Part shown: in pieces, positions 18,868 to 28,896 of the stretch | Layout: each line of letters starts with the position of its first letter | How positions within the stretch are numbered: the first letter of the stretch is position 1 | DNA from: an uncultured Pelagibacteraceae bacterium | GTDB taxonomy: Bacteria; Pseudomonadota; Alphaproteobacteria; Pelagibacterales; Pelagibacteraceae | Direction of reading: 5' to 3' | NCBI GenBank assembly: GCA_902597055.1 | Contig: CACJWG010000003.1 | Coordinates: forward strand, 1 to 64,000 | DNA length: 64,000 bases | The notes under the pieces: model-generated | Database searches by the model: none | Seen by the model: the letters and a program-made list of their open reading frames with translations, nothing else | What the model was told of the DNA's origin: nothing | Translations under genes and position numbers: made by a program

Positions 18868-19175
18868 TTTTTATCTTTCTTTTTTTTCTTGTACATTGCC
18901 AACATTCTTTGTGTCACCAGAAATCCACCAAAAATGTTTATTGCTGCCAATACAATAGCTAAAAATCCAAATATACTTGATTGATTAAAAACACTTAAAC
19001 TTGAACCTGCCAATGAGGCAATAATAGCTCCAACTATAATCACTGAAGATATTGCATTGGTTACAGACATTAGAGGTGTATGCAATGACGGAGTAACACT
19101 CCATACTACATAATAACCAACAAAGATTGAAAGTATAAATATACTTAATCTAAAAATAAACGGGTCTATTTCCAT
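18864..19175 (-). CDS. NAD(P) transhydrogenase subunit alpha, membrane part
   Basis: YYVVWSVTPSLHTPLMSVTNAISSVIIVGA, GFLVTQRMLAMYKKK. Confidence 0.95.
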   Translation of the reverse strand: MEIDPFIFRLSIFILSIFVGYYVVWSVTPSLHTPLMSVTNAISSVIIVGAIIASLAGSSLSVFNQSSIFGFLAIVLAAINIFGGFLVTQRMLAMYKKKKKDKK

Positions 19176-19177
19176 AA

Positions 19178-20266
19178 TTATTTTACTAATGTTTCCTTAA
19201 TAATCTCATCCTCTAAATTAATATTAACACTCTTTTTTTCTTTATCATAAAGATTTGAAACAAAATTGAATATATTTTTTGAATATAAGTTTGAAGCTGA
19301 AACTGGAAGCTTATTTAATATGTTTTTCTCACCCATTATCTTTACCCCATTTAAATCCACAACTTCATCAGCTTTTGTTACTGCTGTGTTTCCACCTTGA
19401 ACAGCTGCCAAATCATAAATTACAGAACCCGGCTGCATATTTTTAATCATGCTTTCTTTAATAATTATAGGAGCTTTTTTACCAGGTATTAATGCTGTAC
19501 AAATAACAATATCTATTTTTTTTAATGTTTCAGAAAGAAGATTTTCTTGCTTTTTCTTAAATTCATCAGAAGTTTCCTTGGCATATCCACCTGAAGTCTC
19601 GAGATTCTCTGCTCCTTCCACAGTTAAAAATTTACCACCCAAACTTTCAACTTGTTCTTTAGAAGACATCCTTACATCCGTTGCAAAGACTATGCCACCC
19701 ATTCTTTTTGCTGTTGCAATCGCTTGTAATCCGGCAACACCTGCGCCTACAACTAAAATTTTTGCTGCTGGAATTGTACCTGCAGCTGTCATCATCATTG
19801 GGACTGCTTTTTTAAAATTTGCAAAAGCTTCTACTACAGCTTTATATCCTGCTAGATTGGCTTGTGATGAAAGAATGTCCATCGATTGAGCTCTTGTAAT
19901 TCTTGGTAACAATTCTAAAGAAAAAACATTAATTTTCTTTTTTGATAAGCTAGAAATAATTTCTTTATTTGAATAAGGATTAAATACACCAACTAAATTT
20001 TGATTTTCTTTTAAAGAATTTAAATTATCCTCAGACGGTAAATTGAATTGAATTACAAAATTAGATTCAGTTAAAATTTTTTTCTTATCTGTAGTGGTTT
20101 CAGCGCCTAAAGATTCATATGCATTGTCATCTAAACCAATATGTTCAGCATATCTTTTTTCTATTAATACTTTAAAACCTAGACTGATAAATTTTTTTAC
20201 ATTTTCAGGAGTAATTGCAACCCTGCTCTCAATTTTTTGATCTTCTCTAATGGAACCAACTATCAT
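19178..20266 (-). CDS. pntA: NAD(P) transhydrogenase subunit alpha, soluble part
   Basis: MIVGSIREDQKIESRVAITPENVKKF; AAKILVVGAGVAGLQAIATAKRMG. Start trimmed from 20329 to the conserved MIVGS. Confidence 0.95.
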   Translation of the reverse strand: MIVGSIREDQKIESRVAITPENVKKFISLGFKVLIEKRYAEHIGLDDNAYESLGAETTTDKKKILTESNFVIQFNLPSEDNLNSLKENQNLVGVFNPYSNKEIISSLSKKKINVFSLELLPRITRAQSMDILSSQANLAGYKAVVEAFANFKKAVPMMMTAAGTIPAAKILVVGAGVAGLQAIATAKRMGGIVFATDVRMSSKEQVESLGGKFLTVEGAENLETSGGYAKETSDEFKKKQENLLSETLKKIDIVICTALIPGKKAPIIIKESMIKNMQPGSVIYDLAAVQGGNTAVTKADEVVDLNGVKIMGEKNILNKLPVSASNLYSKNIFNFVSNLYDKEKKSVNINLEDEIIKETLVK

Positions 20267-20271
20267 TTTAA

Positions 20272-20382
20272 TTATAGCAAGAAAATAGCTAAAAGTGTTA
20301 AAATAACAATGACTGAAATTGTCCCCCAAAGAACAAATTTTGTAAAATTATCCCATGTTTTTTTATGGTTTTCGTTATCCAT
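20272..20382 (-). CDS. aa3-type cytochrome c oxidase subunit IV-like small protein (36 aa)
   Basis: Hand translation MDNENHKKTWDNFTKFVLWGTISVIVILTLLAIFLL*: polar N terminus and one TM, as in alphaproteobacterial aa3 subunit IV. Below the ORF-track cutoff. Confidence 0.75.
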   Translation of the reverse strand: MDNENHKKTWDNFTKFVLWGTISVIVILTLLAIFLL

Positions 20383-20385
20383 AAA

Positions 20386-20511
20386 CTACTTCTGTCTAGC
20401 TTTAAATTTTGGGTTTTTTTTATTAATTATATAAACTCTCCCCCTCCTCTTAACTAGCTTTGAATTAAGATCTCTTTTTTTTAATGATTTAAGGGAACTT
20501 TTAATTTTCAT
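20386..20511 (-). CDS. rpmJ: 50S ribosomal protein L36 (41 aa)
   Basis: Hand translation [41 protein letters not shown]; not in the ORF track. Confidence 0.93.
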   Translation of the reverse strand: MKIKSSLKSLKKRDLNSKLVKRRGRVYIINKKNPKFKARQK

Positions 20512-20520
20512 AATTTTAAA

Positions 20521-20637
20521 GCCTGGCAACGTCCTACTCTTCCATGTCTTAAGACAAAGTACCATCGGCGCAGAAGGGCTTGACTACCGAGTTCGGAATG
20601 GGATCGGGTATTACACCTTCGCAATAATCACCAGGCA
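20521..20637 (-). rRNA. rrf: 5S ribosomal RNA
   Basis: Minus strand TGCCTGGTGATTATTGCGAAGG...CCCGATCCCATTCCGAACTCGGTAGTCAAGCCCTTC...GGAAGAGTAGGACGTTGCCAGGC. Confidence 0.96.
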
Positions 20638-20689
20638 TAAGACTTATACTCATAATTAATAAGTTGTAAATGATAATTTTAAGTTAAAT

Positions 20690-21619
20690 TTATCTATTTT
20701 TTACAAAATCTTTTAATGTAGCGTCAAAACCTTTGTCTAAATCATTAGTTGGTTTCCAACCATATTTTTTTGCAAGACTAATATCTAAACACTTTTTTGG
20801 CATTCCATCAGATCTCTTTTTATTATAAACAATTTTAAATTTTACATTTAATCTTTTCATGATGTATTTTGCATACCACTCGATTGTAAAGTCTTTTCCA
20901 TTTCCAATATTTATAAAGGGTTCTTTTATTTTTTTATTCATGAAGTAAATCAATGCCTCTGCAAAATCTTCAACGAACATAAGCTCTCGTCTAGGCTTGC
21001 CGGAGCCCCAAAGACTAAGATATTTTTTTCTTTGAATTTTTGCTAAATATATCTTCTTTAAAAGAGCGGGAAAAAAATGGGAACTTTTCAAATTATAGTT
21101 ATCTCCAGGTCCATATAAATTAGGTGGCATTAATGATTGATAATTTAATTTATAGTTTTTTGAATAATTATGACACATCATAATACCTGCAATTTTTGCT
21201 ATTCCGTAAGCATCATTTGTCTCCTCAAGCTTGCCACTTAAAAGATCACTTTCTTTCATTGGTTGTTTACAAAATTTTGGATAAATGCAGCTAGAGCCCA
21301 AGAAAATTAAGTTTTTCACTTTCGCAAGATAGGACCCGTGTATTAGATTATTTTGTATCTGTAAATTTTCATAAATAAACTTATGTTTATAAGTTGAATT
21401 AGCAAGAATTCCTCCTACTCTTGCTGCAGCAATAATAACTAAATCGGGTTTATTTTTTTTTAAATATCTAAAAACTTTATCTTGATTGAGCAAATCTAAT
21501 TTTTTTTTTTCAGAAAAAATTAACTTGGTAAAACCTTTGCTTTTTAGTTTTCTTAATACAGCAGAACCAACCATGCCCTTGTGTCCTGCAATATAAATTT
21601 TGCTTTTTTTATTAATCAT
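20690..21619 (-). CDS. fcl: GDP-L-fucose synthase (NAD-dependent epimerase family)
   Basis: KIYIAGHKGMVGSAVLRKL, FLGSSCIYPKFCKQPMKE, PPNLYGPGDNYN. Confidence 0.93.
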   Translation of the reverse strand: MINKKSKIYIAGHKGMVGSAVLRKLKSKGFTKLIFSEKKKLDLLNQDKVFRYLKKNKPDLVIIAAARVGGILANSTYKHKFIYENLQIQNNLIHGSYLAKVKNLIFLGSSCIYPKFCKQPMKESDLLSGKLEETNDAYGIAKIAGIMMCHNYSKNYKLNYQSLMPPNLYGPGDNYNLKSSHFFPALLKKIYLAKIQRKKYLSLWGSGKPRRELMFVEDFAEALIYFMNKKIKEPFINIGNGKDFTIEWYAKYIMKRLNVKFKIVYNKKRSDGMPKKCLDISLAKKYGWKPTNDLDKGFDATLKDFVKNR

Positions 21620-22658
21620 TACTTAAAATATTCATCTCCTCAGTGATCATTTCATCGATCAATTTATGAATATTTATTTGGGGTTTCCAATTTAACTCTC
21701 GTCTAGCTTTCGATGCGTTTCCAAGTAAAGTATTTACGTCTAATGGTCTTATATAACTTTTATCAACAAGGATTATATCTTTTTTTATCAAAGTATCATA
21801 TCCTCTCTCATTCAAACCTTTTCCTTTCCAAACAATTTTCATATTAAGCTTTTTTGATACAATATTAATAAATTGTCTTATGCTATATTGTTTTCCTGTA
21901 GCTATGACATAGTCATCTGGTTTTTTTTGTTGCAATATTTTCCACATTGCCTCCACATAATCTCTTGCATGTCCCCAGTCTCTTTTTGAGTCTAAATTGC
22001 CTAGAACTAATTTTTTTTGTATCCCCATTTTTATTCTAACAAGAGCTCTTATTATCTTTTTTGTTACAAATGTCTCACCTCTTCTTGGGCTTTCATGATT
22101 AAATAATATGCCATTAGAACCAAATATATTATAAGCTTCTCTATAATTCTTTGTAATCCAATGTGCATAAAGTTTTGCTACACCGTAAGGGCTTAGTGGA
22201 TAAAAATTTGTTTTTTCATTTTGAGGTGTTTCCTGAACTTTGCCATACATTTCAGATGTTCCAGCTTGGTAAAATTTTGTTTTTTTTTCTAACCTATGAA
22301 ATTTTATTGCTTCAAGTATTCGAAGAGCGCCAAGGGCATCTGCATTAGCTGTATACTCAGGTACCTCAAAAGATACGGCTACATGAGATTGGGCTGCTAA
22401 ATTATATATTTCAGTTGGTTTAATCATTTCAATAATTTTTGATACAGATGTCGAGTCTGTTATATCTCCGTAATGAAGAAAAAAATTACGAGACTTTTCG
22501 CTTGGCTCTTGATAAATATGATCTACTCTTGATGTATTAATTGATGACGATCTCCTTTTAACACCGTGAACAATGTATTTTTTTTTTAATAAAAATTCTG
22601 CTAAATACGAACCATCCTGACCCGTAATACCAAATATTAAGGCTACTTTTTTTTTCAT
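21612..22658 (-). CDS. gmd: GDP-mannose 4,6-dehydratase
   Basis: ALIFGITGQDGSYLAEFLLKKKYIVHGVKRRSS, GTSEMYGKVQETPQNE, NHESPRRGETFVTKKI. Confidence 0.96.
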   Translation of the reverse strand: MKKKVALIFGITGQDGSYLAEFLLKKKYIVHGVKRRSSSINTSRVDHIYQEPSEKSRNFFLHYGDITDSTSVSKIIEMIKPTEIYNLAAQSHVAVSFEVPEYTANADALGALRILEAIKFHRLEKKTKFYQAGTSEMYGKVQETPQNEKTNFYPLSPYGVAKLYAHWITKNYREAYNIFGSNGILFNHESPRRGETFVTKKIIRALVRIKMGIQKKLVLGNLDSKRDWGHARDYVEAMWKILQQKKPDDYVIATGKQYSIRQFINIVSKKLNMKIVWKGKGLNERGYDTLIKKDIILVDKSYIRPLDVNTLLGNASKARRELNWKPQINIHKLIDEMITEEMNILSND

Positions 22659-22730
22659 CTTTTTTCTAATATATTCTTTTTAAACATTTGTTAAGAGTTA
22701 TTTTATCTTTTAAATTTTTAAATATAAGTA

Positions 22731-24416
22731 TTAATTCCTAATCTTGATTATAATCAATTTTCCATTACTTCTTTTAATTATATAGTCTTTATTATTCAAA
22801 CATTTATCTTTATCAAAATTACAATCTTGGAAATTTTTTGAAAATTCGTTAAGTTGATCGTGAATTCTAAAATGTATTTTATCAGTATAGAAAAGCATGT
22901 TTTCTTTAAAATTGGCTTTATAAAATTTATTTTCGTAAATTATCCTATCAATATTTCTTCCAAGAAAAATAAGTACAGTTAGTAAACATAAAGAAACTAC
23001 TTTTAATTTAAAATTATTTTGTATTTTGTATTGTGATAGAAAAAAAGAAAGTGGTATAAAAAAAATTAGAGATATGATTATATAACCACCATATCTCAAG
23101 GAAGGATGTTGTAAAAACCACTCAAAAAAAAGTAATAAAATCAAATAATAATAGATCGAGTTATATTGAAAACTACTTTTCTTTAATTTTAATTTTCCTG
23201 ACTTAAACATTAATATAAAAATAATTGATACTAATGTTAAACTTAAAAGAAAATCTGAAACCTTATTAAAAAAGTATCGGTCAATCCAGTTTGATACCCA
23301 CTTAAAATTTTGAATATATATTTCAGGTTCGATTGGCGATCTATAACCAGGGCCGCCGCCCGCTTTAGACCACCATTGGTAATGGGTATTAAGTGCGCTT
23401 ACTTCTGTCTTGGGAATTGACCACTCTACTGCTGTTATACAAGTTTGTTGAATTGGGTAGAGTAAACATCCTGTATTAAAAAAATAAACCAATACAACGC
23501 AAAGACCTAAAAAAATTGAAAAATAAAACAATGGGTTATTAAAAATCTTTGGTATCAAATTTTTTTTTTTGTCCAAAATAAGATAATAAATAAAAGGTAT
23601 TAAAAATATTAGATATAAAACATAAAAAGACTTAATTGAAATTATAATGCCCAAAAGAATAATTAATTTTGGTAAAATGTTTCCAAAGTTTTGATAATTG
23701 CCCCTTAAAGATAATATATAAATTAAGAATAAGAATATAAGTATTTGAGCTGATCTATCTGTTCCATGTTCTGCGATTCTATAGAAAAAAATATTAATGA
23801 ATATAAATGTTAAAAAATTTAGGAAAAAAAATTGATTATTTTTCTCTTTTTCAAGATGATTTTTTATATTTGAAATTAAAATAATATTGGAAAATCCCAT
23901 AATCAAAATAACGCTGATATGATAAAGATAGTATTCAATATATGGAAAATAAAATAATGAATTAAGATAAAATATTGATGATGGAGTTCTAAATCCTAAA
24001 TTTAAGGGTCCGATTCCTATTATCATTGGAAATTTATTTAAATAATAACTGTAAGGAAAATGGTAATATCCAAAGTCATCATGTGTTTTGAAAATTACAA
24101 AAGCTAAAAAAATTATCGAGAAAACACAAAAAATGTAAGTTATGTTTTGTTTGTTAAATACTTTATTTCTAAAGTTATATAATGAGATTATACCTACAGA
24201 AAGAATTAATATGTTATGAAGATAGCCGTGGCTTATAAAAAAATGAGTAAGATACGAATATATAATAAGAAAAAAAATTCCTACTAAACCTACAAAACCA
24301 ATTTCATGATTGGATATATTTATTTTTGATAATTTAATCGCCAAAAAACCGTGTCCAATGACGGATAAAACTATTAAAAAATAGCTTAAGAAAAATATTA
24401 AATAATTGCTTACCAT
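22731..24416 (-). CDS. Polytopic membrane protein, putative GT-C fold glycosyltransferase
   Basis: 561 aa with many TM segments; acidic/aromatic first-loop motif THDDFGYYHFPYSYYLN; polysaccharide context. Confidence 0.6.
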   Translation of the reverse strand: MVSNYLIFFLSYFLIVLSVIGHGFLAIKLSKINISNHEIGFVGLVGIFFLIIYSYLTHFFISHGYLHNILILSVGIISLYNFRNKVFNKQNITYIFCVFSIIFLAFVIFKTHDDFGYYHFPYSYYLNKFPMIIGIGPLNLGFRTPSSIFYLNSLFYFPYIEYYLYHISVILIMGFSNIILISNIKNHLEKEKNNQFFFLNFLTFIFINIFFYRIAEHGTDRSAQILIFLFLIYILSLRGNYQNFGNILPKLIILLGIIISIKSFYVLYLIFLIPFIYYLILDKKKNLIPKIFNNPLFYFSIFLGLCVVLVYFFNTGCLLYPIQQTCITAVEWSIPKTEVSALNTHYQWWSKAGGGPGYRSPIEPEIYIQNFKWVSNWIDRYFFNKVSDFLLSLTLVSIIFILMFKSGKLKLKKSSFQYNSIYYYLILLLFFEWFLQHPSLRYGGYIIISLIFFIPLSFFLSQYKIQNNFKLKVVSLCLLTVLIFLGRNIDRIIYENKFYKANFKENMLFYTDKIHFRIHDQLNEFSKNFQDCNFDKDKCLNNKDYIIKRSNGKLIIIKIRN

Positions 24417-24524
24417 TAAACTATATATAATATATTGATAGGTATATTGAATATAAAAAACTTATTTGTATCGGGTGAACTATTATTGTTCTTGGTTTTT
24501 TCAGACTTATTCAGTTAAATTTAT

Positions 24525-25193
24525 ATGAGCGACCTTACTTTAATCATACCCGCTAAATACGAAAAAGAGTCTTTACCAAAAGTACTAGACGAATTAAAAA
24601 AATTTGATGTTAAAAAAAACATCATTTTAGAAAAATCAGACAAGTTAACTGTTGAAGCAATAAGAAATTATGACTGTAAAATTATTTATCAAGATTCAGT
24701 TGGTTACGGAGATGCGTTAAAAAAAGGTATTCAAACAGCAGAAACAGAACTTTTTTGTATTTTCAATGCTGACGGATCATTTAACCCCGATGAATTGAAT
24801 ACTATGATAAATAAAATCAAAAAAGATAAATATGATTTTGTATTTGCAACGAGGTATGAAAAAAACTGTGGCAGTGATGATGATACAATTGTCACTTATA
24901 TTGGAAACTTTATTTTTTCTCTCTTGGGAAAAATCTTCTTCAAACTTGAAATAACGGATATTCTATACACTTTTGTAATGGGTAGAACCTCTTTTGCAAA
25001 AAAACTTGAATTAAAATCAAAAGATTTTTCATTTTGTGTTGAATTGCCGATAAAAGCAAAAAGGGCAAATTATAAAATTTGTACAAGTAAATCGTATGAA
25101 AGATCAAGGATTGCAGGTAAAAAAAAAGTAAATGCATTCAAAGATGGTCTAAAAATTTTACTATCAATGATTAAATTATTTTTTAGATATTAA
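24525..25193 (+). CDS. GT2 family glycosyltransferase (DPM1/polyprenyl-phosphate sugar transferase-like)
   Basis: LTLIIPAKYEKESLPKVLDELKKF, FCIFNADGSFNPDEL, FVFATRYEKNCGSDDD. Confidence 0.8.
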   Translation: MSDLTLIIPAKYEKESLPKVLDELKKFDVKKNIILEKSDKLTVEAIRNYDCKIIYQDSVGYGDALKKGIQTAETELFCIFNADGSFNPDELNTMINKIKKDKYDFVFATRYEKNCGSDDDTIVTYIGNFIFSLLGKIFFKLEITDILYTFVMGRTSFAKKLELKSKDFSFCVELPIKAKRANYKICTSKSYERSRIAGKKKVNAFKDGLKILLSMIKLFFRY

Positions 25194-26195
25194 TTTTGAT
25201 TTATAAAATTTAAACAACAGCATGTAACTAGCATTATAAAAAATAACTGAAGTTGTTATCAATTTTATCTGAAAAATTGTGCTACTTGGATTTAAAGTAG
25301 AAATATAAATAATTAAAAAATTAAAAAAACATATTGTTAGACTACTTAAATTATTAGAAAGTATTTGTTTAAGGTTGAATTTGTTTGTTAAAAAGAAAAA
25401 AACAAGCTGATGCAAATGTTTACTATCTGGTTTTAAAGGTGAAAATTCTCTATTTAATTTCCTTAAAATTGAAAACAAATTTTCAAAACAAGGATACCAA
25501 ATCAACGAAATAAAAAAATATGGAGAAATATTAGGATTGCTAATATGGGAACTAATTATCATATAGCCTATAAAAAAACCAAGTAAGTACGCTCCACTAT
25601 CTCCAAGCATTAAAATATTGAAGATGTTAAGTAATAAAAGCAGTGAAAGTATAAATATTATTAGATTAATTGACTCACCTGAAATTATTGAATTATCTAT
25701 TAAATTTAATTTGTTTAACATAAGAAGAATAAGGATTGTCAAAGAAATTAATATTCCATTCAAACCGTCAATAAAGTTACTTCCATTAATTAGAATCAAC
25801 AAACAGAATGCCGAAAAAAAAATTGCAAAAATTTTATAATTTAAAATGCTATCAAATAACTCAATTCTTGATGAATTTATTTTAATGTTAAAAATTTCTA
25901 CGAATAGTAAAATTAAAATACATTGAACTAAAAATCTTATTTTAGGTGAGACAAGAATTTTTCTGTCAGAGAAATAACCGATTAAATAAATTGAAACTAT
26001 GAAACAATTTATAAAAAGATCATTTAAAAAAAAAACTAGTGGGATAAGTATAAACAGTCCACCAGCTAGAGGTACATTTTTTTTATTAGAAAAAGATTGA
26101 TGAATATCTCCAGAATAATTTAAAAATATACCTTTTTTTTTGAAAGTTAAAGACAAGAGGATTACTATCAGTAAATAAGTGTAGAAAAAAATCAT
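25176..26195 (-). CDS. MraY/WecA-like undecaprenyl-phosphate glycosyl-1-phosphate transferase
   Basis: NGSNFIDGLNGILIS, MLGDSGAYLLGFFIGY, HLHQLVFFF; polytopic. Confidence 0.85.
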   Translation of the reverse strand: MIFFYTYLLIVILLSLTFKKKGIFLNYSGDIHQSFSNKKNVPLAGGLFILIPLVFFLNDLFINCFIVSIYLIGYFSDRKILVSPKIRFLVQCILILLFVEIFNIKINSSRIELFDSILNYKIFAIFFSAFCLLILINGSNFIDGLNGILISLTILILLMLNKLNLIDNSIISGESINLIIFILSLLLLLNIFNILMLGDSGAYLLGFFIGYMIISSHISNPNISPYFFISLIWYPCFENLFSILRKLNREFSPLKPDSKHLHQLVFFFLTNKFNLKQILSNNLSSLTICFFNFLIIYISTLNPSSTIFQIKLITTSVIFYNASYMLLFKFYKSKLISKK

Positions 26196-26196
26196 A

Positions 26197-26943
26197 CTAT
26201 TTTTTTTTTAGGTAGTTCAAACTTAAACAAACTAAAAAATACATGGACTTTATCATATTAAAATTCATATAATGATTATAAACTTTATAGCCATCAATTA
26301 GCTTTTGTATTGTTGAAGATGATAGTGAATTCCTTGAATCCGTCCAGTTAGTCAAATTCTTATCATATGCATAAAATTTATAGTTTTTTCTGAATAACAT
26401 TAGCCAAAAAACAAAATCTTCTTTTGTTACAAGTTCAGGAAATTTTATTTCATTCTTTAAGATAATATTTTTTTCTATAATCACTGTGGATAGACCAATG
26501 TCACAAGATTTTAAAACATCATTGACTGATAGCAAATCTCGCGCTTTCCTTTGACCAATAATTTTATTTTTTTCATTAGTGATATAATAAGATGTATGAG
26601 ATATTTGGTAATTATTTTTTTTCATAAAAAATATTTGATCTTTAAGTTTGTCTTGGCTCCAAGTATCGTCAGCGTCTAAAAAAGCTATATATTTTCCATT
26701 AGATTGCTCTATACCCACATTTCGCGAGAGGCCAGCCCCTAGTCTTTTATTGTTTTTTATAAGATTAATTCTTTTATCTAATTTCGCTATTTCCTTTAAA
26801 AAATCAAAATCATTTAAATTAGTATCATCGAAAATAAGTAAAATTTCTAAATTATTATAACTTTGATTTAATACTGAAATTATTGCTCTCTTAACAAAAT
26901 TACGTTTTTTATAATATGGAATTATTACACTAACTAAATCCAT
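26197..26943 (-). CDS. GT2 family glycosyltransferase
   Basis: VSVIIPYYKKRNFVKRAIISVLNQSYNNLEILLIFDD, GLSRNVGIEQSNGKYIAFLDADDTW. Confidence 0.92.
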   Translation of the reverse strand: MDLVSVIIPYYKKRNFVKRAIISVLNQSYNNLEILLIFDDTNLNDFDFLKEIAKLDKRINLIKNNKRLGAGLSRNVGIEQSNGKYIAFLDADDTWSQDKLKDQIFFMKKNNYQISHTSYYITNEKNKIIGQRKARDLLSVNDVLKSCDIGLSTVIIEKNIILKNEIKFPELVTKEDFVFWLMLFRKNYKFYAYDKNLTNWTDSRNSLSSSTIQKLIDGYKVYNHYMNFNMIKSMYFLVCLSLNYLKKK

Positions 26944-26959
26944 TTAGTTGAACTAAATA

Positions 26960-28828
26960 TTAACTTTCTAAAAAGCTCTTAAGTTGTTTAGATCGACTTG
27001 GGTGTTTGAGCTTTCTTAATGCTTTTGCCTCAATTTGTCTTATACGTTCTCTAGTCACAGAAAATTGCAACCCGACTTCCTCTAATGTATGATCTGTGTT
27101 CATTCCTACCCCAAATCTCATTCTTAATACTCTTTCTTCTCTAGGAGTTAAAGTTGATAAAATTTTAGTTGTTGCTTCACTAAGATTAGATTTAATTGCT
27201 TGTTCTAAAGGAGCCAAAGCTTTTGTATCCTCTATAAAATCTCCTAAACTGCTATCCTCTTCATCTCCAACAGGTTTCTCAAGTGAAACTGGTTCTTTAG
27301 AAATTTTAAGAACTTTTCTCACTTTCTCTAATGGCATTCTAAGTTTTTTTGCTAACTCCTCTGGAGTCGCCTCACGACCAAACTCGCTTAAAATAAGTCT
27401 CTGCGTCCTAACTATTTTATTAATTGTTTCTATCATGTGGACTGGTATCCTTATTGTTCTAGCTTGATCTGCAATTGACCTAGTAATCGCCTGTCTAATC
27501 CACCAAGTTGCATAAGTGGAAAACTTATAACCTCTTCTGTACTCAAATTTATCAACGGCTTTCATTAAACCAATATTTCCTTCTTGTATTAAATCAAGGA
27601 ATTGTAGACCTCTATTAGTGTATTTTTTTGCAATTGAAATAACCAATCTTAAGTTTGCTTCAACCATTTCTTTTTTTGCTATTCTTGACTCTTTCTCTCC
27701 CTTTTGGACTCTGCTTAACAATTTTTTAAAGTCAGTTACACTCACTCCAAGTTTATGGCTTATCTCTGTAAGTCTATTTCTTATATTTTTAAACTCTTCC
27801 TTATTTTTTTGAAAAAAAGATTTCCAGACTTGATTTGTACTTAAAAAATTTTTCAAATTTGGATTAATTTCGTTTCCAACATAAAATTTTATAAATTCCT
27901 CCCTCGAAATTTTATTATTTATAGCTAACCGCAGGAGGTTTCCTTCTAAAGAGACTATTTTTTTGTTTTCAATATAATGTTTCTGAACAAGGGTTTCTAG
28001 GACCGATGGAGATAACTGAAGTGACTTTATATTCTCTAATATTTCTGTCACTAATTTTTGATAACTCTTTTCTTTTGAGTTAGTAAACTCAGAGCTATTC
28101 AAAACACAATCTAGTTTTTCTTTTTGGTATTTAATAAGCTTAGAATAGTCCTTTGTAAGTTTATTAATTGTCTGCAAAACTTTTGGTTTAATTTCACTTT
28201 CCATAGCTGCAAGAGTAGGATTAAATTCGTCTTCCTCAGCTTCTTGGGTATTTTGCTCATTTTTTTCATCTTTAGTATTATTTTTTTCGGTCTTATTTTT
28301 TTTCTCAATATCTTTATCTTTTTTATCTTTCATCTCTTGAGATGAATTTTCTTCTTCCATATAATTCGTATCAATATCAATTATTTCTCTTACTAAAATT
28401 TCATCTTTTTGCAGCTTCTCATTCCACTCAAAAAACTGTGAAGCAGTTATCGGACTTTGAGACAAAGCGTTCAACATAACATCTTTTCCAGCCTCTATCC
28501 TTTTTGCGATAGCTATTTCTCCCTCTCTGGATAATAATTCGACTCCACCCATTTCTCTTAAATACATCCTTATAGGGTCATCGCTTTTCTCTATTGTCTT
28601 TGGCTCATCTTTGTTATTTGAGTCTCTCTTTTTAAGAGCTTTAAAATCAGATTTTTTTTCTACTAAGGAAATTTTTTCATCTAAAATGTGTAAAAATGCC
28701 TGTGCAAGATTTTCCCCAGATAAATTTCTTTTACCCAAAGATTTGTTTAATTCATCGTGAGTTATAAATCCTCTATGGACTCCTCGACCCATTAATCTTG
28801 CAAACGATTTTGTAATTATTCTTTCCAC
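26960..28828 (-). CDS. rpoD: RNA polymerase sigma factor RpoD
   Basis: [71 protein letters not shown]. Confidence 0.98.
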   Translation of the reverse strand: MERIITKSFARLMGRGVHRGFITHDELNKSLGKRNLSGENLAQAFLHILDEKISLVEKKSDFKALKKRDSNNKDEPKTIEKSDDPIRMYLREMGGVELLSREGEIAIAKRIEAGKDVMLNALSQSPITASQFFEWNEKLQKDEILVREIIDIDTNYMEEENSSQEMKDKKDKDIEKKNKTEKNNTKDEKNEQNTQEAEEDEFNPTLAAMESEIKPKVLQTINKLTKDYSKLIKYQKEKLDCVLNSSEFTNSKEKSYQKLVTEILENIKSLQLSPSVLETLVQKHYIENKKIVSLEGNLLRLAINNKISREEFIKFYVGNEINPNLKNFLSTNQVWKSFFQKNKEEFKNIRNRLTEISHKLGVSVTDFKKLLSRVQKGEKESRIAKKEMVEANLRLVISIAKKYTNRGLQFLDLIQEGNIGLMKAVDKFEYRRGYKFSTYATWWIRQAITRSIADQARTIRIPVHMIETINKIVRTQRLILSEFGREATPEELAKKLRMPLEKVRKVLKISKEPVSLEKPVGDEEDSSLGDFIEDTKALAPLEQAIKSNLSEATTKILSTLTPREERVLRMRFGVGMNTDHTLEEVGLQFSVTRERIRQIEAKALRKLKHPSRSKQLKSFLES

Positions 28829-28896
28829 AATTATAAGTATTTGGAAGATCCTATATAATGGCTATTTTAAAAAAATCTACGAAAAATTATATTAAA

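Noticed and set aside
18365-19889. Plus-strand ORFs opposite pntB and pntA (74, 66 and 146 aa)
   Set aside because: Antisense shadows of well-conserved pnt genes; no recognisable motifs.
27096-28345. Plus-strand ORFs opposite rpoD (123, 64, 73 aa) and the 65-aa minus ORF in another frame
   Set aside because: Overlap rpoD coding sequence; explained by codon composition.
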